The translations under genes were made by a program, and so were the position numbers. This document shows positions 11,843 through 19,877 of a DNA stretch of 35,371 nucleotides, piece by piece. Numbering within the stretch: the first letter of the stretch is position 1; every line of letters begins with the position of its first letter. Location: contig RWJK01001608.1 in assembly GCA_004335835.1 (NCBI GenBank), forward strand, positions 1 to 35,371, in the 5' to 3' direction. Origin of the DNA: Scenedesmus sp. ARA3. Lineage: Eukaryota; Chlorophyta; Chlorophyceae; Sphaeropleales; Scenedesmaceae. Below the pieces are notes generated by a model. The model ran no database searches. It was given only the letters and a program-made list of their open reading frames with translations, and was not told the origin of the DNA.

Positions 11843-14800
11843 AGCGCCGGAACAACAACCATGAAGCGTCGCGACCATTATAACATTGTCAGCAGCAGCA
11901 GCAACAGCCGATACATATGTGCCATGGCATGCAGCAGCACATTCTTCAGGGCTCGAGTATTCACGCAACTGCAGTGTAAAGCAGTTGTACACAGCAGGGC
12001 TTGATTCACAGCTATACACGGTCTGCAGACCAGGGCACATGCATGCCATATGGCATGCATGTTGCAGCAAATCTCGAACCGCGGCCGCTGTCCCCTCAGC
12101 AAACCCCAAGCCACTCTTCTGCTCCATGCGCAATTATAACAATACATTGCAGGACCAAAACCTGCCTCAGGCACCACACATGACCCTGATGACCCTTTGT
12201 TTGGCGCCAGACTGGAGGCCGCAATCATATGTGTGGGTGAAGCACATACATTCACGTTGAACCAAGCGTACATCAGCCGTACCTGCATGTCTCCAGTCCG
12301 TTTAACCCAGTGGTTTGGAAAGGGAACGTTGTGGGGCAGGCAGTGCTCCCTTCTGCCACACAGCCCTCCGTAGCATCTCCTGTGCGAACAACAATGGTGT
12401 AGGCGCCGGCATTTGGCGTGGCTGCTGTCATGCTTACTTGTGTGAGGTCACATTTTGCGCGAGGAGACCTGCGGCACCACAAGCGTAGTTCCAAGGTTTA
12501 GGAACCGGCATTAGGTGTGGCTGCTGGCACAAAAAGGCTTAGGTAAGGTTCATGTGGCGCGAGGAGACCTGCGGCACCACAGCCAAAGCAGCAGCAACAG
12601 CACAGGCAGCACAGCCAGAGCAGCAGTATCAGCAGCGACAGCAAAGGCGTTAGCAAGGAACACATGTTAGCAGGCCTGTGCGTAGCTCCAAGGTTTGGGA
12701 ACCGGCATTAGGCGTGGCTGCTGGCGCAAAGGCTTAGGTTAGGTTCATGAGGCGTGAGGTTGATTGTGGCACGAGGGAACCTGCGCCATTACAGCAAAAG
12801 CAGCAGCAGCAGCAGCAGTGCCAGCAGTAGGCACATGTGGTCCCGGCCTTGTGCCAAAGTAAAACTGTGCTGCAGCAACAGTAGAGTCTGCTGACCCCAG
12901 CTCACTGCACCCTTGCACTCAATAAGCTCAGGCACCGACCACATGTGGTGAGCTTTTTGAGTGCAAGGGTGGTGTACACCACAGTATTAGCAACAGTCCT
13001 AACACATGGCCATGGTATGCAGTCTGATCACAGTACTATGATAACTGGTAATCAGCGCACCTGCATTCGACCAGCTCAGGCGTTGAGGCCGGTCCATTCG
13101 GGTTCTTGAAGAGCTGCAGACCGAAACCCAAGGGGCAGGTCGATGCGGCTGGCAGGCACCGCACGACGCGTGTGTCGGTACACAGCACAGTTGCGCTACC
13201 GCAGGGCTGGTTGGGCTTTGCATCAACCACTTCCAGCGGGAAGCTCAGCCCTGGGATGTCAGGGCAAGCTTGCGTTGGGGAACCGAGAGTGAGGCAAGCA
13301 CGAGGCACAACAGCAGTCGAGGATTGTGCAGGGACAGTGTATGATGTCGTCGTCGGGCAGCTCGCGACGTCGCGGCAGAAGTCAATCTTGAAGTTGTTGC
13401 TCGCGCTACGGAACGCCACGAAGGGGCACTCGGTCGCGCCGTCGATGAGGCAGCCGATGGGATCATCTGACGTGCCGTTGGTGATCTTTGTGCCGTAGTT
13501 TGTATACACGCAGCCAATGTTGGGCCGGCATTCGACGCGTGCTGCTCCGTTGTACAGGGGAAGGGTGAAGCCGGCCGGACACGCGCTGCCGACAGTGATG
13601 CACTGCACGATGGTCGGAGTGTTGCTCGACGTCTTGGCGCCGATTGGGAAATTCGGGGGACAGCCACCGGCAACGGTGTTGCTCGATAGGCATTGCTTCA
13701 GTTGGCCGTTGTCGGTGGCGGGGATCGTGAAGGGTGCTACTGAGCACTCACACACTCCAGTGGTGGGATTGGCGACGGAGCTGATGATAGCGGCGCAGTT
13801 CTGCAAGCACAACAGAGCGCCGACATGCAAATCAGGAGCACACGTGCAATGCATACAGTTTAGCATAGCTGTGAGCCGCAGCCGCAACCGCACGTTTTTC
13901 TGCAAGGTCAGTGCGAGACACACTTCCGTGCAAGCAGCTGCTGCCTGCACCACAGGACTTGAGGTGCAACTGCCACATCCTGCGGTAGCGTTATATCACG
14001 ATACGCTTTACGCCATGCCATCATGCCAGCTGGACTTACTGGTGCAGGGCTGGGGCTGGGGCTTGGACTGGGTGATGGTGAAGGTGAAGGTGATGGTGAG
14101 GTTGTCACAGATGGGCTTGGGGAGGGAGAGGGAGAAGGGCTGCACAGCAATGAAGGGCAGTACTTTTTAATCGACGGCTGCCGGATGCAGAGCAACAGCA
14201 CCCCACACTGGCTAGCCATCTGACTCAGCTACTAGCATGAGCATCTGCTGCACATTCGTTGTTGTAGGATGGCTCCTTGCAGCCGAGTCGTTTATGTTAC
14301 ATGTATGTTATATGACATGTCCCATGAAACAACAAAGCTGCAGCGATCATGTTACCTTGGCGATGGAGAAATGCTGGGAGATGGTGACACGCCTGGGACA
14401 GGAGAGGGGCTTGGTGAGGGGCTGCAACAGAGCAGCAAAACAAATTTTGTTGACAGGCAGTTTACATACATGCAAGCATTGGACTGAAGCTGCGCTGCCA
14501 ATCGGCGTTGGAAAATGTATTTTGCGTTGAGTATCCTGCGTGCTGGCCATTAAAGCAACATGGAACGTATCACGGTGTGCGTTGCGTACCCTGCATCATG
14601 TGAAAAGCGCATATGTATGTATGTAATGTGTGTATGTGTTTGTAATGTAATGTAATGTATGCGTTGCTTACCCTGCATCACATGAAAAGCGCATCTCTAC
14701 ACAAGCACGGGTCATGGTAAGGGTGCAGCTGCTTCGATCCGCTGCGAGATGACCACACGTTCAGGCAGTTCCTATGCGCAAAAAACTGCTGCTGTGCACG

Positions 14801-17074
14801 GAAAAACTGCCAGCAGCAACAGTGCTGGGCTTGGCTGGTGTACAGCATATGTGATGTTCCGGCAGCATGCTGCCAAAAGTGTGATGGTGCAGCTGCCAAA
14901 AGTGTGATGGCAGCCAACAGCTGGCAGTTACCTTATGCCTGGCGATGGTGGCACCGGGATGTTGCAGGGTGCAGCATAACCGATACGCCCGCTGATCTCG
15001 CTCCCAAAAAATCCTGTTACGATAACGCCTGCGCTCGCCCCTGTGTGCACAAGTTGAGGTCCGCAGCAGAGCAGCAGCACTCAGCTGAATACGGCTGATC
15101 AGCATGCAGCCAATGCGCTGATAATTCAATGGTTTAACAGGCCTGTAACTACAAGCGCGTTCAGCAAAGCACACTCAGTTGGTAATGCTAGGCACGCGTA
15201 GTACTGCATGCGCCAGCGCTGCTGGTTGTGCAACTTGTTTTATGCTGCGCAGGTGATGTCTCTGCTGACCACAGACTTAGTCGACCAAGCACGTGCATTG
15301 ATAACGCGGTTCATAAACATTTACAAACGCCTCAGTGTTACTTGAAACGCAACAGGAAAGATAAGCGTGCTCTATGCAACTAACACTGGTGATGGTGCCT
15401 AACAATTCGCCACATCACCTGCTTGGTGCGGGCGTTTCTGCACGCATGCAACAGCATGGCTAGCCGAGGGCTTCCGGAGCTTCTATGCAAACTGCAACAA
15501 ATGCAGACGCAACAGGACCATTGACGGCAGCATGTCAAACACTGACGCAAGTTGCACGCGCTTGGCAGCAGCTCACTGTTGGTAGAAACTTTCAGGTCCT
15601 TGGCTTTCAGGCTGCTGCTGACGGAGCTCCACACACTGGTGTCATAACCTCCGAAGCAAGCCAGGCGGTTGCCAGCTGAACAGCAGCAGCAGCAGCAGCA
15701 GAAGCAGCAACAGCAGGAGGCTGTTAATCACCATTCCATCTGCCATCCAGTAGCAGATGACATGTGGCTTGAACGCGTGTGCAGACAGCCCAGTTTCTTT
15801 CTGCTGGAGCATGACAGTATAGGATGGCAACAGTTGAGTGTGCTTTATGCTCACTCCTGAAACCACTGACATTGATCAATATCAAATGCTAAGGTGCGAC
15901 ACCATACATTCGAAGGATAAACTCGTCCTTTCACATGTAGTGCATCCCACTCACCAGCAACTAGCTTGGTGCGGTTCACAATCGACTGCTGGCGCCACCG
16001 TGCAGCCATGCGGTACGCAGCATAACGTTTGCCTGGGACGCCAGTTTGCTGCACACACAACAGCCAGATGCTTCAACGCTGTACACAGCCTTTGTGCAAC
16101 TGCCAGCTCATCTAAAGCAACCTCAGGATGCTGCAGTTTCAGGTCTGACACAGGTGGAGCTGTTTCCTGATTCCTTGATGGCATATGATGCTGCAGCTTT
16201 CAAGCAAGCTTGCAGGCTGGGGCTGGGGCTTCATGTGTTGCAGCTGGGCAATGCAAGTGCTATGCATACATTGAACAATCTGCTGTTGGGTTTTTACTTC
16301 CAACAGCACTTGCCCTCCCCTAGTAACACCAAGGATGTTGCTGCTACTGCTGCTGCTGCTGCTGCTGCTGCTGTGTCGGTGCTGCTACCCCCGAGCTTTG
16401 ACTGGGCTGCTTCCAACGAGCGATCCTGCTGCTGCCGCTGCTGCTGCTTGTTTCAGCTTCTTTGTCTTCTGCTGCTGCTGTTGCTTTGTATGTTGCTTCT
16501 GCTGCTTCTGCTGCTTCTGCTTCTGCTGCTCCTTCTGCTTCTGCGGCTGCTTCATATGCTGCTGCTGCTGCTCAAAGACACACTGGCGGCTTCAAACACT
16601 CACCAGGATATTGCCGCACGGCTGAACTCTGCCCTGAATCCTGGCGGTGGGCGCAAAACGCTGTACATCTGCCAGCATTGCGCTCGCAAGCACAGCGTTC
16701 AAGTTTCTGGGGGCCGTGGCGCAGCTGAAATCAGCCAGTGTGATTGCCAGCTGCACGTACCGCCAAGGTGGCCCGAAAATCTGAGCTGGATCCACTGAGG
16801 CATTGTTTGCAGCTGCTGGCTGGGCTTGCAGGACACCCCTGGTGGCACTGCTCAGTGGCACTGCTGCTGCTGACGTCGGCATGTCATTGAACGCTGAGTC
16901 AGCATCTTCCGCCGCTGACATCAGCTGCCTGTCAGGTGCTGAGTCAGCATCTTTCACTGCTGACGTCAGCATGCCGGCAGGGGCTTGCAGTACATCCCTG
17001 CTGGCGCTGCTCAGCTGTACTGCCAGCAGCAGGCATGCTGCTGCTGACAGCAGGCTGCGGCCCTTGCGCTGCAT
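5035..17074 (-). CDS. Large secreted Cys-rich repeat protein with Pro/Ser hinge (17 exons, about 1,703 aa)
   Basis: Exons in order of transcription: 17074-16604, 16048-15955, 15675-15577, 15437-15419, 14991-14932, 14421-14356, 14139-14040, 13800-13061, 12468-12283, 11613-10775, 10481-10184, 9810-9420, 9099-8965, 8482-8010, 7478-7310, 6713-5946, 5238-5035 (TAG). All junctions are GT-AG, all phases join, and the 5,112 nt sum is divisible by three. The start at 17074 opens a signal peptide (MQRKGRSLLSAAACLLLAVQ). An N-terminal domain of about 220 residues, a Pro/Ser hinge of about 80 and a long Cys-rich repeat region follow. The architecture resembles algal cell-wall or matrix glycoproteins; I recognise no named family. 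Exons 4 (19 nt) and 5 are the least certain, though some exon with the phase of exon 4 is required to join exon 3 to the hinge. Several introns contain partial copies of the adjacent exon. Confidence 0.8.
5748..5774. repeat. Perfect 12-bp inverted repeat with 3-nt loop
   Basis: AATCACAGGAAT at 5748-5759 is followed by the loop GCC and its exact reverse complement ATTCCTGTGATT at 5763-5774. The core CACAGGAATG appears a third time at 5778-5787. It lies about 55 bp upstream of the ATG-tailed element at 5829 and could belong to a longer version of that element. Confidence 0.8.
5829..5912 (+). mobile_element. ATG-tailed short retroposon-like element, copy A
   Basis: The segment starts near TTCTTCCAGCCGCTCATG, continues CGATGGCAATGTTC and ATGGCTTAAGATGTAACATG, and ends in ATGATGATG at 5904-5912. 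It matches the reverse complement of copy D (7645-7720) over its length with small indels, showing that the two are homologous. No target-site duplication is obvious; GACCTAG occurs near 5689 and again right after the tail, but only seven bases agree. It lies in intron 16 of the minus-strand gene, in opposite orientation to that gene. Confidence 0.65.
7071..7118 (-). repeat. 3' echo of wall-protein exon 15
   Basis: On the plus strand GAGGTGATGGCAGCC(G)CTTCGCC and GCGTACAGGGATGC match 7312-7352, which is the 3' end of exon 15 plus its donor. The copy lies downstream of exon 15 in intron 15. The donor region is altered (GTCACTGC instead of CTCACTGC on the plus strand). Confidence 0.75.
7531..7588 (-). 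repeat. 5' echo of wall-protein exon 15
   Basis: The minus strand reads CACACCTCCCACCAAGGAGT and then TGCACCTTACTCCAGATCTG, matching the first 60 or so bases of exon 15 (7478 downward). It is preceded, like the real exon, by a (CTG)n run ending in CAG, here at 7593-7631. The real acceptor is the end of the array at 7481-7501. The unit duplicated is therefore CTG array plus exon 5' end. Confidence 0.8.
7593..7631. repeat. (CAG)13 microsatellite in intron 14
   Basis: An uninterrupted CAG run; read on the minus coding strand it is (CTG)n and precedes the 5' echo of exon 15. A shorter run at 7481-7501 directly forms the acceptor of exon 15 itself. Confidence 0.9.
7632..7733 (-). mobile_element. 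ATG-tailed short retroposon-like element, copy D, with 13-bp target duplication
   Basis: The 76-bp insert at 7645-7720 is flanked by CATGGCAGAACAT (7632-7644) and CACGGCAGAACAT (7721-7733), which agree at 12 of 13 positions. Read on the minus strand the insert starts CTGTTCTTTCAGCCGCTCCT and ends GGTAACATGATGATG. It lies in intron 14 of the wall-protein gene. It is the longest copy here with a recognisable duplication. No open frame is present. Confidence 0.8.
8843..8889 (-). repeat. 3' echo of wall-protein exon 13
   Basis: The minus strand CCGCTGTTCCTGCTCGGCAG, then GCAGCC and GAGTGCCAG, matches the 3' half of exon 13 (CCGCTGTTCCTGCTGGGAAA and GAGTGCCGCCAG). The donor GTGGGT of the real exon is GTTGTG here, so this copy is probably not spliced. 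Confidence 0.7.
9211..9258 (-). repeat. 5' echo of wall-protein exon 13
   Basis: The minus strand encodes SAATTCPFTESGCAV, matching SAGPTTCPFTDFAAAGV of exon 13 (9099-8965), and keeps an AG just before it. It lies upstream of exon 13 in intron 12, so exon 13 is flanked by fragments of itself on both sides. Confidence 0.75.
10495..10540. repeat. CAG-rich microsatellite in intron 10
   Basis: An imperfect CAG array with GGC and GAA interruptions. On the minus strand it is a CTG-rich tract directly upstream of the TTTCTTTGCACAG acceptor of exon 11 and likely forms part of its polypyrimidine tract. Confidence 0.85.
11657..11704 (-). repeat. First 5' echo of wall-protein exon 10
   Basis: The minus strand reads CGCAG then GCCCAGCCAAGGCTCCTG and CCAGATCCCACAGTTCCA, the start of exon 10 (11613 downward) with two to three substitutions. 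CTG arrays separate it from exon 10 (11616-11640) and from the second echo (11711-11737). Confidence 0.8.
11753..11801 (-). repeat. Second 5' echo of wall-protein exon 10
   Basis: The minus strand reads GCCCAGCCAAGGCTCCTGTG and CAGACTCCACAGTTCCAT. The AG needed for splicing directly before it is lost (CGCGGGCCC). With exon 10 and the first echo this makes three tandem units of about 95 bp, each carrying a CTG array; another array follows at 11810-11840. Confidence 0.8.
12501..12582 (-). repeat. First 5' echo of wall-protein exon 9
   Basis: On the plus strand AACCGGCATTAGGTGTGGCT and GCGCGAGGAGACCTGCGGCA repeat the acceptor and 5' portion of exon 9 (12402-12480). The repeated unit extends into intron 8, since CGTAGTTCCAAGGTTT (12484-12499) recurs at 12681 as CGTAGCTCCAAGGTTT. 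Confidence 0.8.
12681..12794 (-). repeat. Second 5' echo of wall-protein exon 9
   Basis: A more diverged copy: AACCGGCATTAGGCGTGGCT, then GGCTTAGGTT and GAGGGAACCTGCGCC on the plus strand. A 14-bp insertion (GAGGTTGATTGTGG) interrupts it. The copies at 12402, 12501 and 12700 form a degenerate tandem series. Confidence 0.75.
12908..12971. repeat. Foldback with 22-bp arms in intron 8
   Basis: CACCCTTGCACTCAATAAGC(TC) at 12908-12929 pairs with 12950-12971 at 21 of 22 positions. The 20-nt loop contains the palindrome ACCACATGTGGT (12938-12949). In a transcript of either strand it would form a stable hairpin. It could be a remnant of a small inverted-repeat element or a small-RNA precursor; no terminal duplication was seen. 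Confidence 0.8.
14040..15437 (-). other. Exons 4-7: Pro/Ser-rich hinge encoded by small exons
   Basis: Exons of 19, 60, 66 and 100 nt encode a Pro/Ser stretch: TPAPS, then IPVPPSPGI, then PSPSPSPVPGVSPSPSISPS, then a run of SP dipeptides ending in PAP. All joins in this part split a codon as AG|C, giving Ser. Exons 5 and 6 share their 3' ends (CCATCGCCA then AAG|GTAAC), which suggests they arose from each other by duplication. SP/PSP runs of this kind are sites of hydroxyproline O-glycosylation in green algal wall proteins, so a rigid extended rod is likely. Confidence 0.6.
14579..14694. repeat. 34-bp direct repeats flanking a TGTAATG/GTAT microsatellite
   Basis: GCGTTGCGTACCCTGCATCA at 14579 recurs at 14661 as GCGTTGCTTACCCTGCATCA, each followed by (A/T)GTGAAAAGCGCAT or CATGAAAAGCGCAT. 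Between them lies a simple array of GTAT and TGTAA units. It lies in intron 5 of the wall-protein gene. Confidence 0.85.
15681..15712. repeat. CAG array at the acceptor of wall-protein exon 3
   Basis: On the coding strand this is a CTG run that ends in GTTCAG at the acceptor of exon 3 (15675). A related CTG-rich stretch lies in intron 1 at about 16337-16560. Confidence 0.85.
16049..16603 (-). other. Intron 1 of the wall-protein gene, CTG/GCT-rich on the plus strand
   Basis: The intron holds a long plus-strand CTG/TTC-rich tract (about 16335-16570), CAG-rich on the transcribed strand. A long plus-strand open frame runs through it and exon 1; I regard it as antisense to the gene. Confidence 0.6.
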
Positions 17075-17264
17075 TTGCGACAAACTGCAGCTGTTGGAGT
17101 GTAGGTAATACCTGCAGTGTGTGCAGAAGCAGCAGGCGGCAGAAATTAAATGTGGAGACTGCTTTGTCAGGCTGCACACTACTGCTTGCAGCATTCCTGT
17201 GGGCTTGCTGCTGCCAGCATGCTTGAACATGGCAGAAAGTGACGCGCCAGGCATGTTACTCCGC

Positions 17265-17278
17265 TTTAAATATTATAT
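17265..17278 (-). promoter_or_regulatory. Candidate TATA element of the wall-protein gene
   Basis: The minus strand reads ATATAATATTTAAA about 190 nt upstream of the ATG at 17074. It is an isolated AT-rich stretch in GC-richer surroundings. No other promoter motif is recognised. Confidence 0.3.
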
Positions 17279-17384
17279 GTCGTGAGGTTTATGCGTTGAT
17301 GGTTAATGCTGTTGCAGAGCTTCACAGTAACTGGGGGGCGTCATCCCGCATGGGCAGTGCCTCAGGATTGAGTGTACTGCAATA

Positions 17385-17957
17385 TCAAGCAGGCCTGAAG
17401 AGGGCCACGTCCATATGAAAGCAACATAACCAAGCGGTATGCAATATAAATAAGCGGGTAACAAGTGCGACCACAATAGTAGCCCGCAGGACCAACGGGA
17501 CCAGCAGCACAGCAAAGCTAACTACGGAAGTTGCTGCCAGAACAACTCCGCCGGAAGCCAGCGGAAGTCCGCAGGGCGTTCTTCTGGTTGGGTTCATCCC
17601 GTTGATGCCGTGGCTGCGTTGCTTGCCCCGCAAAAGCAGTGCACAAAGCTTTGCTGCTGAGCTGCTGGCTTGCTCGACTTCCAGGTTACTGCCAGGACTC
17701 ACCGGCGACCCTTCAACGTGTTTGATCAGGAAGTAAGTAACCAGGCGTAAGGAAACGCCACGTTCGCAGCACTGCTTCAGGTATACGGTGTGCTTGGCAG
17801 GTGCGAAGTACCTCTGCACCGAAATTGTATCAAAGAGTATCGCAGAACACAGGCAGTGTGCATTGAGATGGCTTGATCTTGTGACCCGGACCGACCAATG
17901 CGGCATTGCCAACAAGTTTTGGGCCATGACCAATGTTGGGGCAGGACCAATTGTCAT
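17385..17957 (-). CDS. Hypothetical ORF with C-terminal hydrophobic segment
   Basis: This 190-codon frame starts MTIGPAPTLVMAQNLLAM and has unusually little low-complexity sequence for this window. It contains VYLKQCCERGVSLRLVTYFL and a hydrophobic stretch VVLAATSVVSFAVLLVPLVL near the end, which could be a tail anchor. Alternatively only part is coding: GTGCAG precedes RYFAPAKHTVYL and GTGAGT follows IKHVEGSP, so 17816-17706 may be a single internal exon. No family is recognised, and no transcript signals separate it from the wall-protein promoter 311 bp away. Confidence 0.3.
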   Translation of the reverse strand: MTIGPAPTLVMAQNLLAMPHWSVRVTRSSHLNAHCLCSAILFDTISVQRYFAPAKHTVYLKQCCERGVSLRLVTYFLIKHVEGSPVSPGSNLEVEQASSSAAKLCALLLRGKQRSHGINGMNPTRRTPCGLPLASGGVVLAATSVVSFAVLLVPLVLRATIVVALVTRLFILHTAWLCCFHMDVALFRPA

Positions 17958-19195
17958 GCACCCAACCCTGTCAGCTGACAGGGACCCATAAAACCCTTGA
18001 AACCTACATTTTGATGCTGTAATAGAGTATGAAACACTCTGTTTGAACCAGTATCAGCCACAGCGCCTCTGCTGTACCTCAACCAGGCTGCAGCAGGGTG
18101 CAAGTTACTTCTGTCACTGATGCGATGTTCGTAGCCTACGCTCATCGTGCTGCAACAAGCCTATTGAAACATACGATATGTGTTTAAGGGGGAACTCGTA
18201 CAGTCTTGTGTTTTTAAATTACGTTCAGATCGAGAAGTGACACGTCTGCGAGGGGCAAAGCGAGTGGGTTACCAGCGGTTGCACCCGCCGCAACAACCCG
18301 GTAGCTGCAATCAGACAAGTACAAAAGCATTAGTTTTAGCTTCACTATGCCAATGGACAAGAGTGACCAACGTTATCTCTGCAGCGGGTGACACCGGCAC
18401 AAGCAGGCTAGGCCGGCCTTCGCTGCCATCCTTGCTGGGCAGGGTATTGCACTGATCAAGGGTATAACAAAATTTCTGGTGACAATGCTGCAGGGGATTG
18501 AGGTGCAGAAACCCGTGCTGATGGTCAGACTGTACTGTAACAGGCACACACTGGCTGTTGGCAGGTCATGCGTGCGGGTAGGGGTGCCTTTCACCAGGAT
18601 AATCAAGGTGACCAGTGGTGCTGCGCAGCATCTGCTGCTGGTGAGGCTGCCAGCCTGCTACTCTGCATTCAGTTAACTGCCAGCCTGCTACTCTGCATTC
18701 AGCCAACGTTGGGGGCAGTATGCAGGGTGCTGATAGCGCCGCGCACAGGCTGTTGCGAACTAGGTCCAAGCTTGAACGTCAACGGTCCAAGCAGGCAAGC
18801 TGTCACGGCAACCTACGGAAAGCTGCTGATGTCCAAAGGAACATTCAAATCAGTTATCAGTTACTCAATCCCTGATACTCCCGCCATCCATGTCCCTCCC
18901 AAAGTCAGCCCCAAACCTGCATCGTCATATACCAGTAAAAACCCCAATGTCAGCAGACCACTGCTGCTCTGCTGTTCAACACACCGCACTCCACAATGCT
19001 GTGGCGCAAACACAGCTGTCAGTGCCTGGATCCTGCTGGTGCGTCATGTAAACCACGGCATCATGCGACTAAGCTGCAGCTGCAGGATGCTGCTATTCCA
19101 GCTGCCGCAGCAACACCACTGTGCAGCACAGATATGCAGCTGGCCAGCTAGTAACGTTGCGTCTGCAGTCACTGCTGCAAGACCCAAATCACAGC

Positions 19196-19239
<44 letters not shown>

Positions 19240-19521
19240 AGTTCAAGCATCTGCATGCACAAGCGCATAGCCTACCACACCACTTGCTCCGAAAGCTGAC
19301 AGAAGCAACACTCCATGAAAGCCCGTCACATGTTTTGGCCGCCACTGTTGCCGCCGCAACTTCCTGCTGCTGCTGCTGTAGCTGCTGCTGCTTCAAATCA
19401 ACCGCTCACAGCGGCAGGTTGCTTTGCGCAAGACATACTGCTCCCACCGCTCCCGTCGCTGCTGCCGCCGCTGCCGTTGCCGCTGCCAGTCATACAAAGC
19501 TCCGTCAACCACAGCTTAAAT
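17958..19521. other. No convincing gene; small repeats
   Basis: A 30-bp tandem duplication lies at 18647-18702 (CTGCCAGCCTGCTACTCTGC repeated once). A CTG array with one interruption lies at 19198-19241. An open plus-strand frame covers 18568-19299 but is a patchwork of low-complexity and unrelated sequence without splice logic, so I leave it out. The right-hand part is the 3' flank of the L29 gene. Confidence 0.5.
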
Positions 19522-19708
19522 TTAAAACCTGCCGAAGCCACCTGCGACCATCGCCTCCTTGCGCAGCTGCCGGCTCTCCTTGCGGTTGATGCCTGCCTCA
19601 ATCTCGCGCTCCCGCAGCAGCGTAAGCAGCTGCGCGATGGAGCGGCGCACCTGCTTGAACTCGCTGGGCTTGGGGGCAATCGCCTCGGGGTTGGCTTCCT
19701 GTGAAAGA

Positions 19709-19774
<66 letters not shown>

Positions 19775-19843
19775 GTTTAGCAAGGGAATGCACCTGCTTG
19801 AACTCGCTGGGCTTGGGGGCAACGGCCTCGGGGTTGGCCTCCT

Positions 19844-19877
<34 letters not shown>

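Larger units (their letters stand above)
5946..13800 (-). other. Exons 8-16: Cys-rich repeat region of the wall protein
   Basis: This part spans residues about 304-1636. A recurring unit has the form G-C-x(5-10)-C-P-x-x-[F/Y] followed after 15-30 residues by another Cys. Clear examples are IGCLIDGATECPFVAF, EGCVAEGSTACPTTFPF, LGCIIDTATVCPADFPF, AGCTTAVQTTCPNNFPI, FGCISAGPTTCPFTDF, LGCMNPAATACPSNYAY and KGCLRAGNTNCPPSTYPL; I count at least 16. Some units are rebuilt across introns, for example IGC|TPPNKECPSAAPYF across exons 14 and 15, which independently supports the splice model. The even spacing of Cys suggests disulphide-bonded small modules in an extracellular protein. Confidence 0.75.
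15577..17074 (-). other. Exons 1-3: signal peptide and N-terminal domain of the wall protein
   Basis: Exon 1 (157 codons) starts with a basic, then hydrophobic leader ending near SSASRD. It holds an internal repeat: LSSASRDVLQAPAG recurs as LSSATRGVLQAQPA, and KDADSAP recurs as EDADSAF. The DNA repeat lies at about 16860-17010. The domain then reads PPWRYVQLAITLADFSC and FAPTARIQGRVQPCGNIL. Exon 2 gives QTGVPGKRYAAYRMAARW and exon 3 NRLACFGGYDTSVWSS. Phases are 0, then 1, then 1. The function of this domain is unknown; its compact alpha/beta look with few Cys differs from the C-terminal repeats. Confidence 0.7.

Noticed and set aside
16046..16798. Long plus-strand open frame (FVQLPAHLKQPQDAAV and onward)
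   Set aside because: It overlaps exon 1 and intron 1 of the minus-strand wall gene, whose phase chain is convincing. CTG-rich sequence lacks stop codons in all frames, which explains its length. It ends in a poly-Leu/Cys stretch.
17252..17281. CATGTTACTCCGCTTTAAAT, resembling the reverse complement of the ATG-tailed element
   Set aside because: It lacks the repeated ATG tail and any flanking duplication, and the match is short; at best an old relic.
18568..19299. 243-codon plus-strand frame
   Set aside because: It runs through a 30-bp tandem repeat and a CTG array, has no recognisable domain and no conserved feel; likely a chance frame in repeat-rich DNA.
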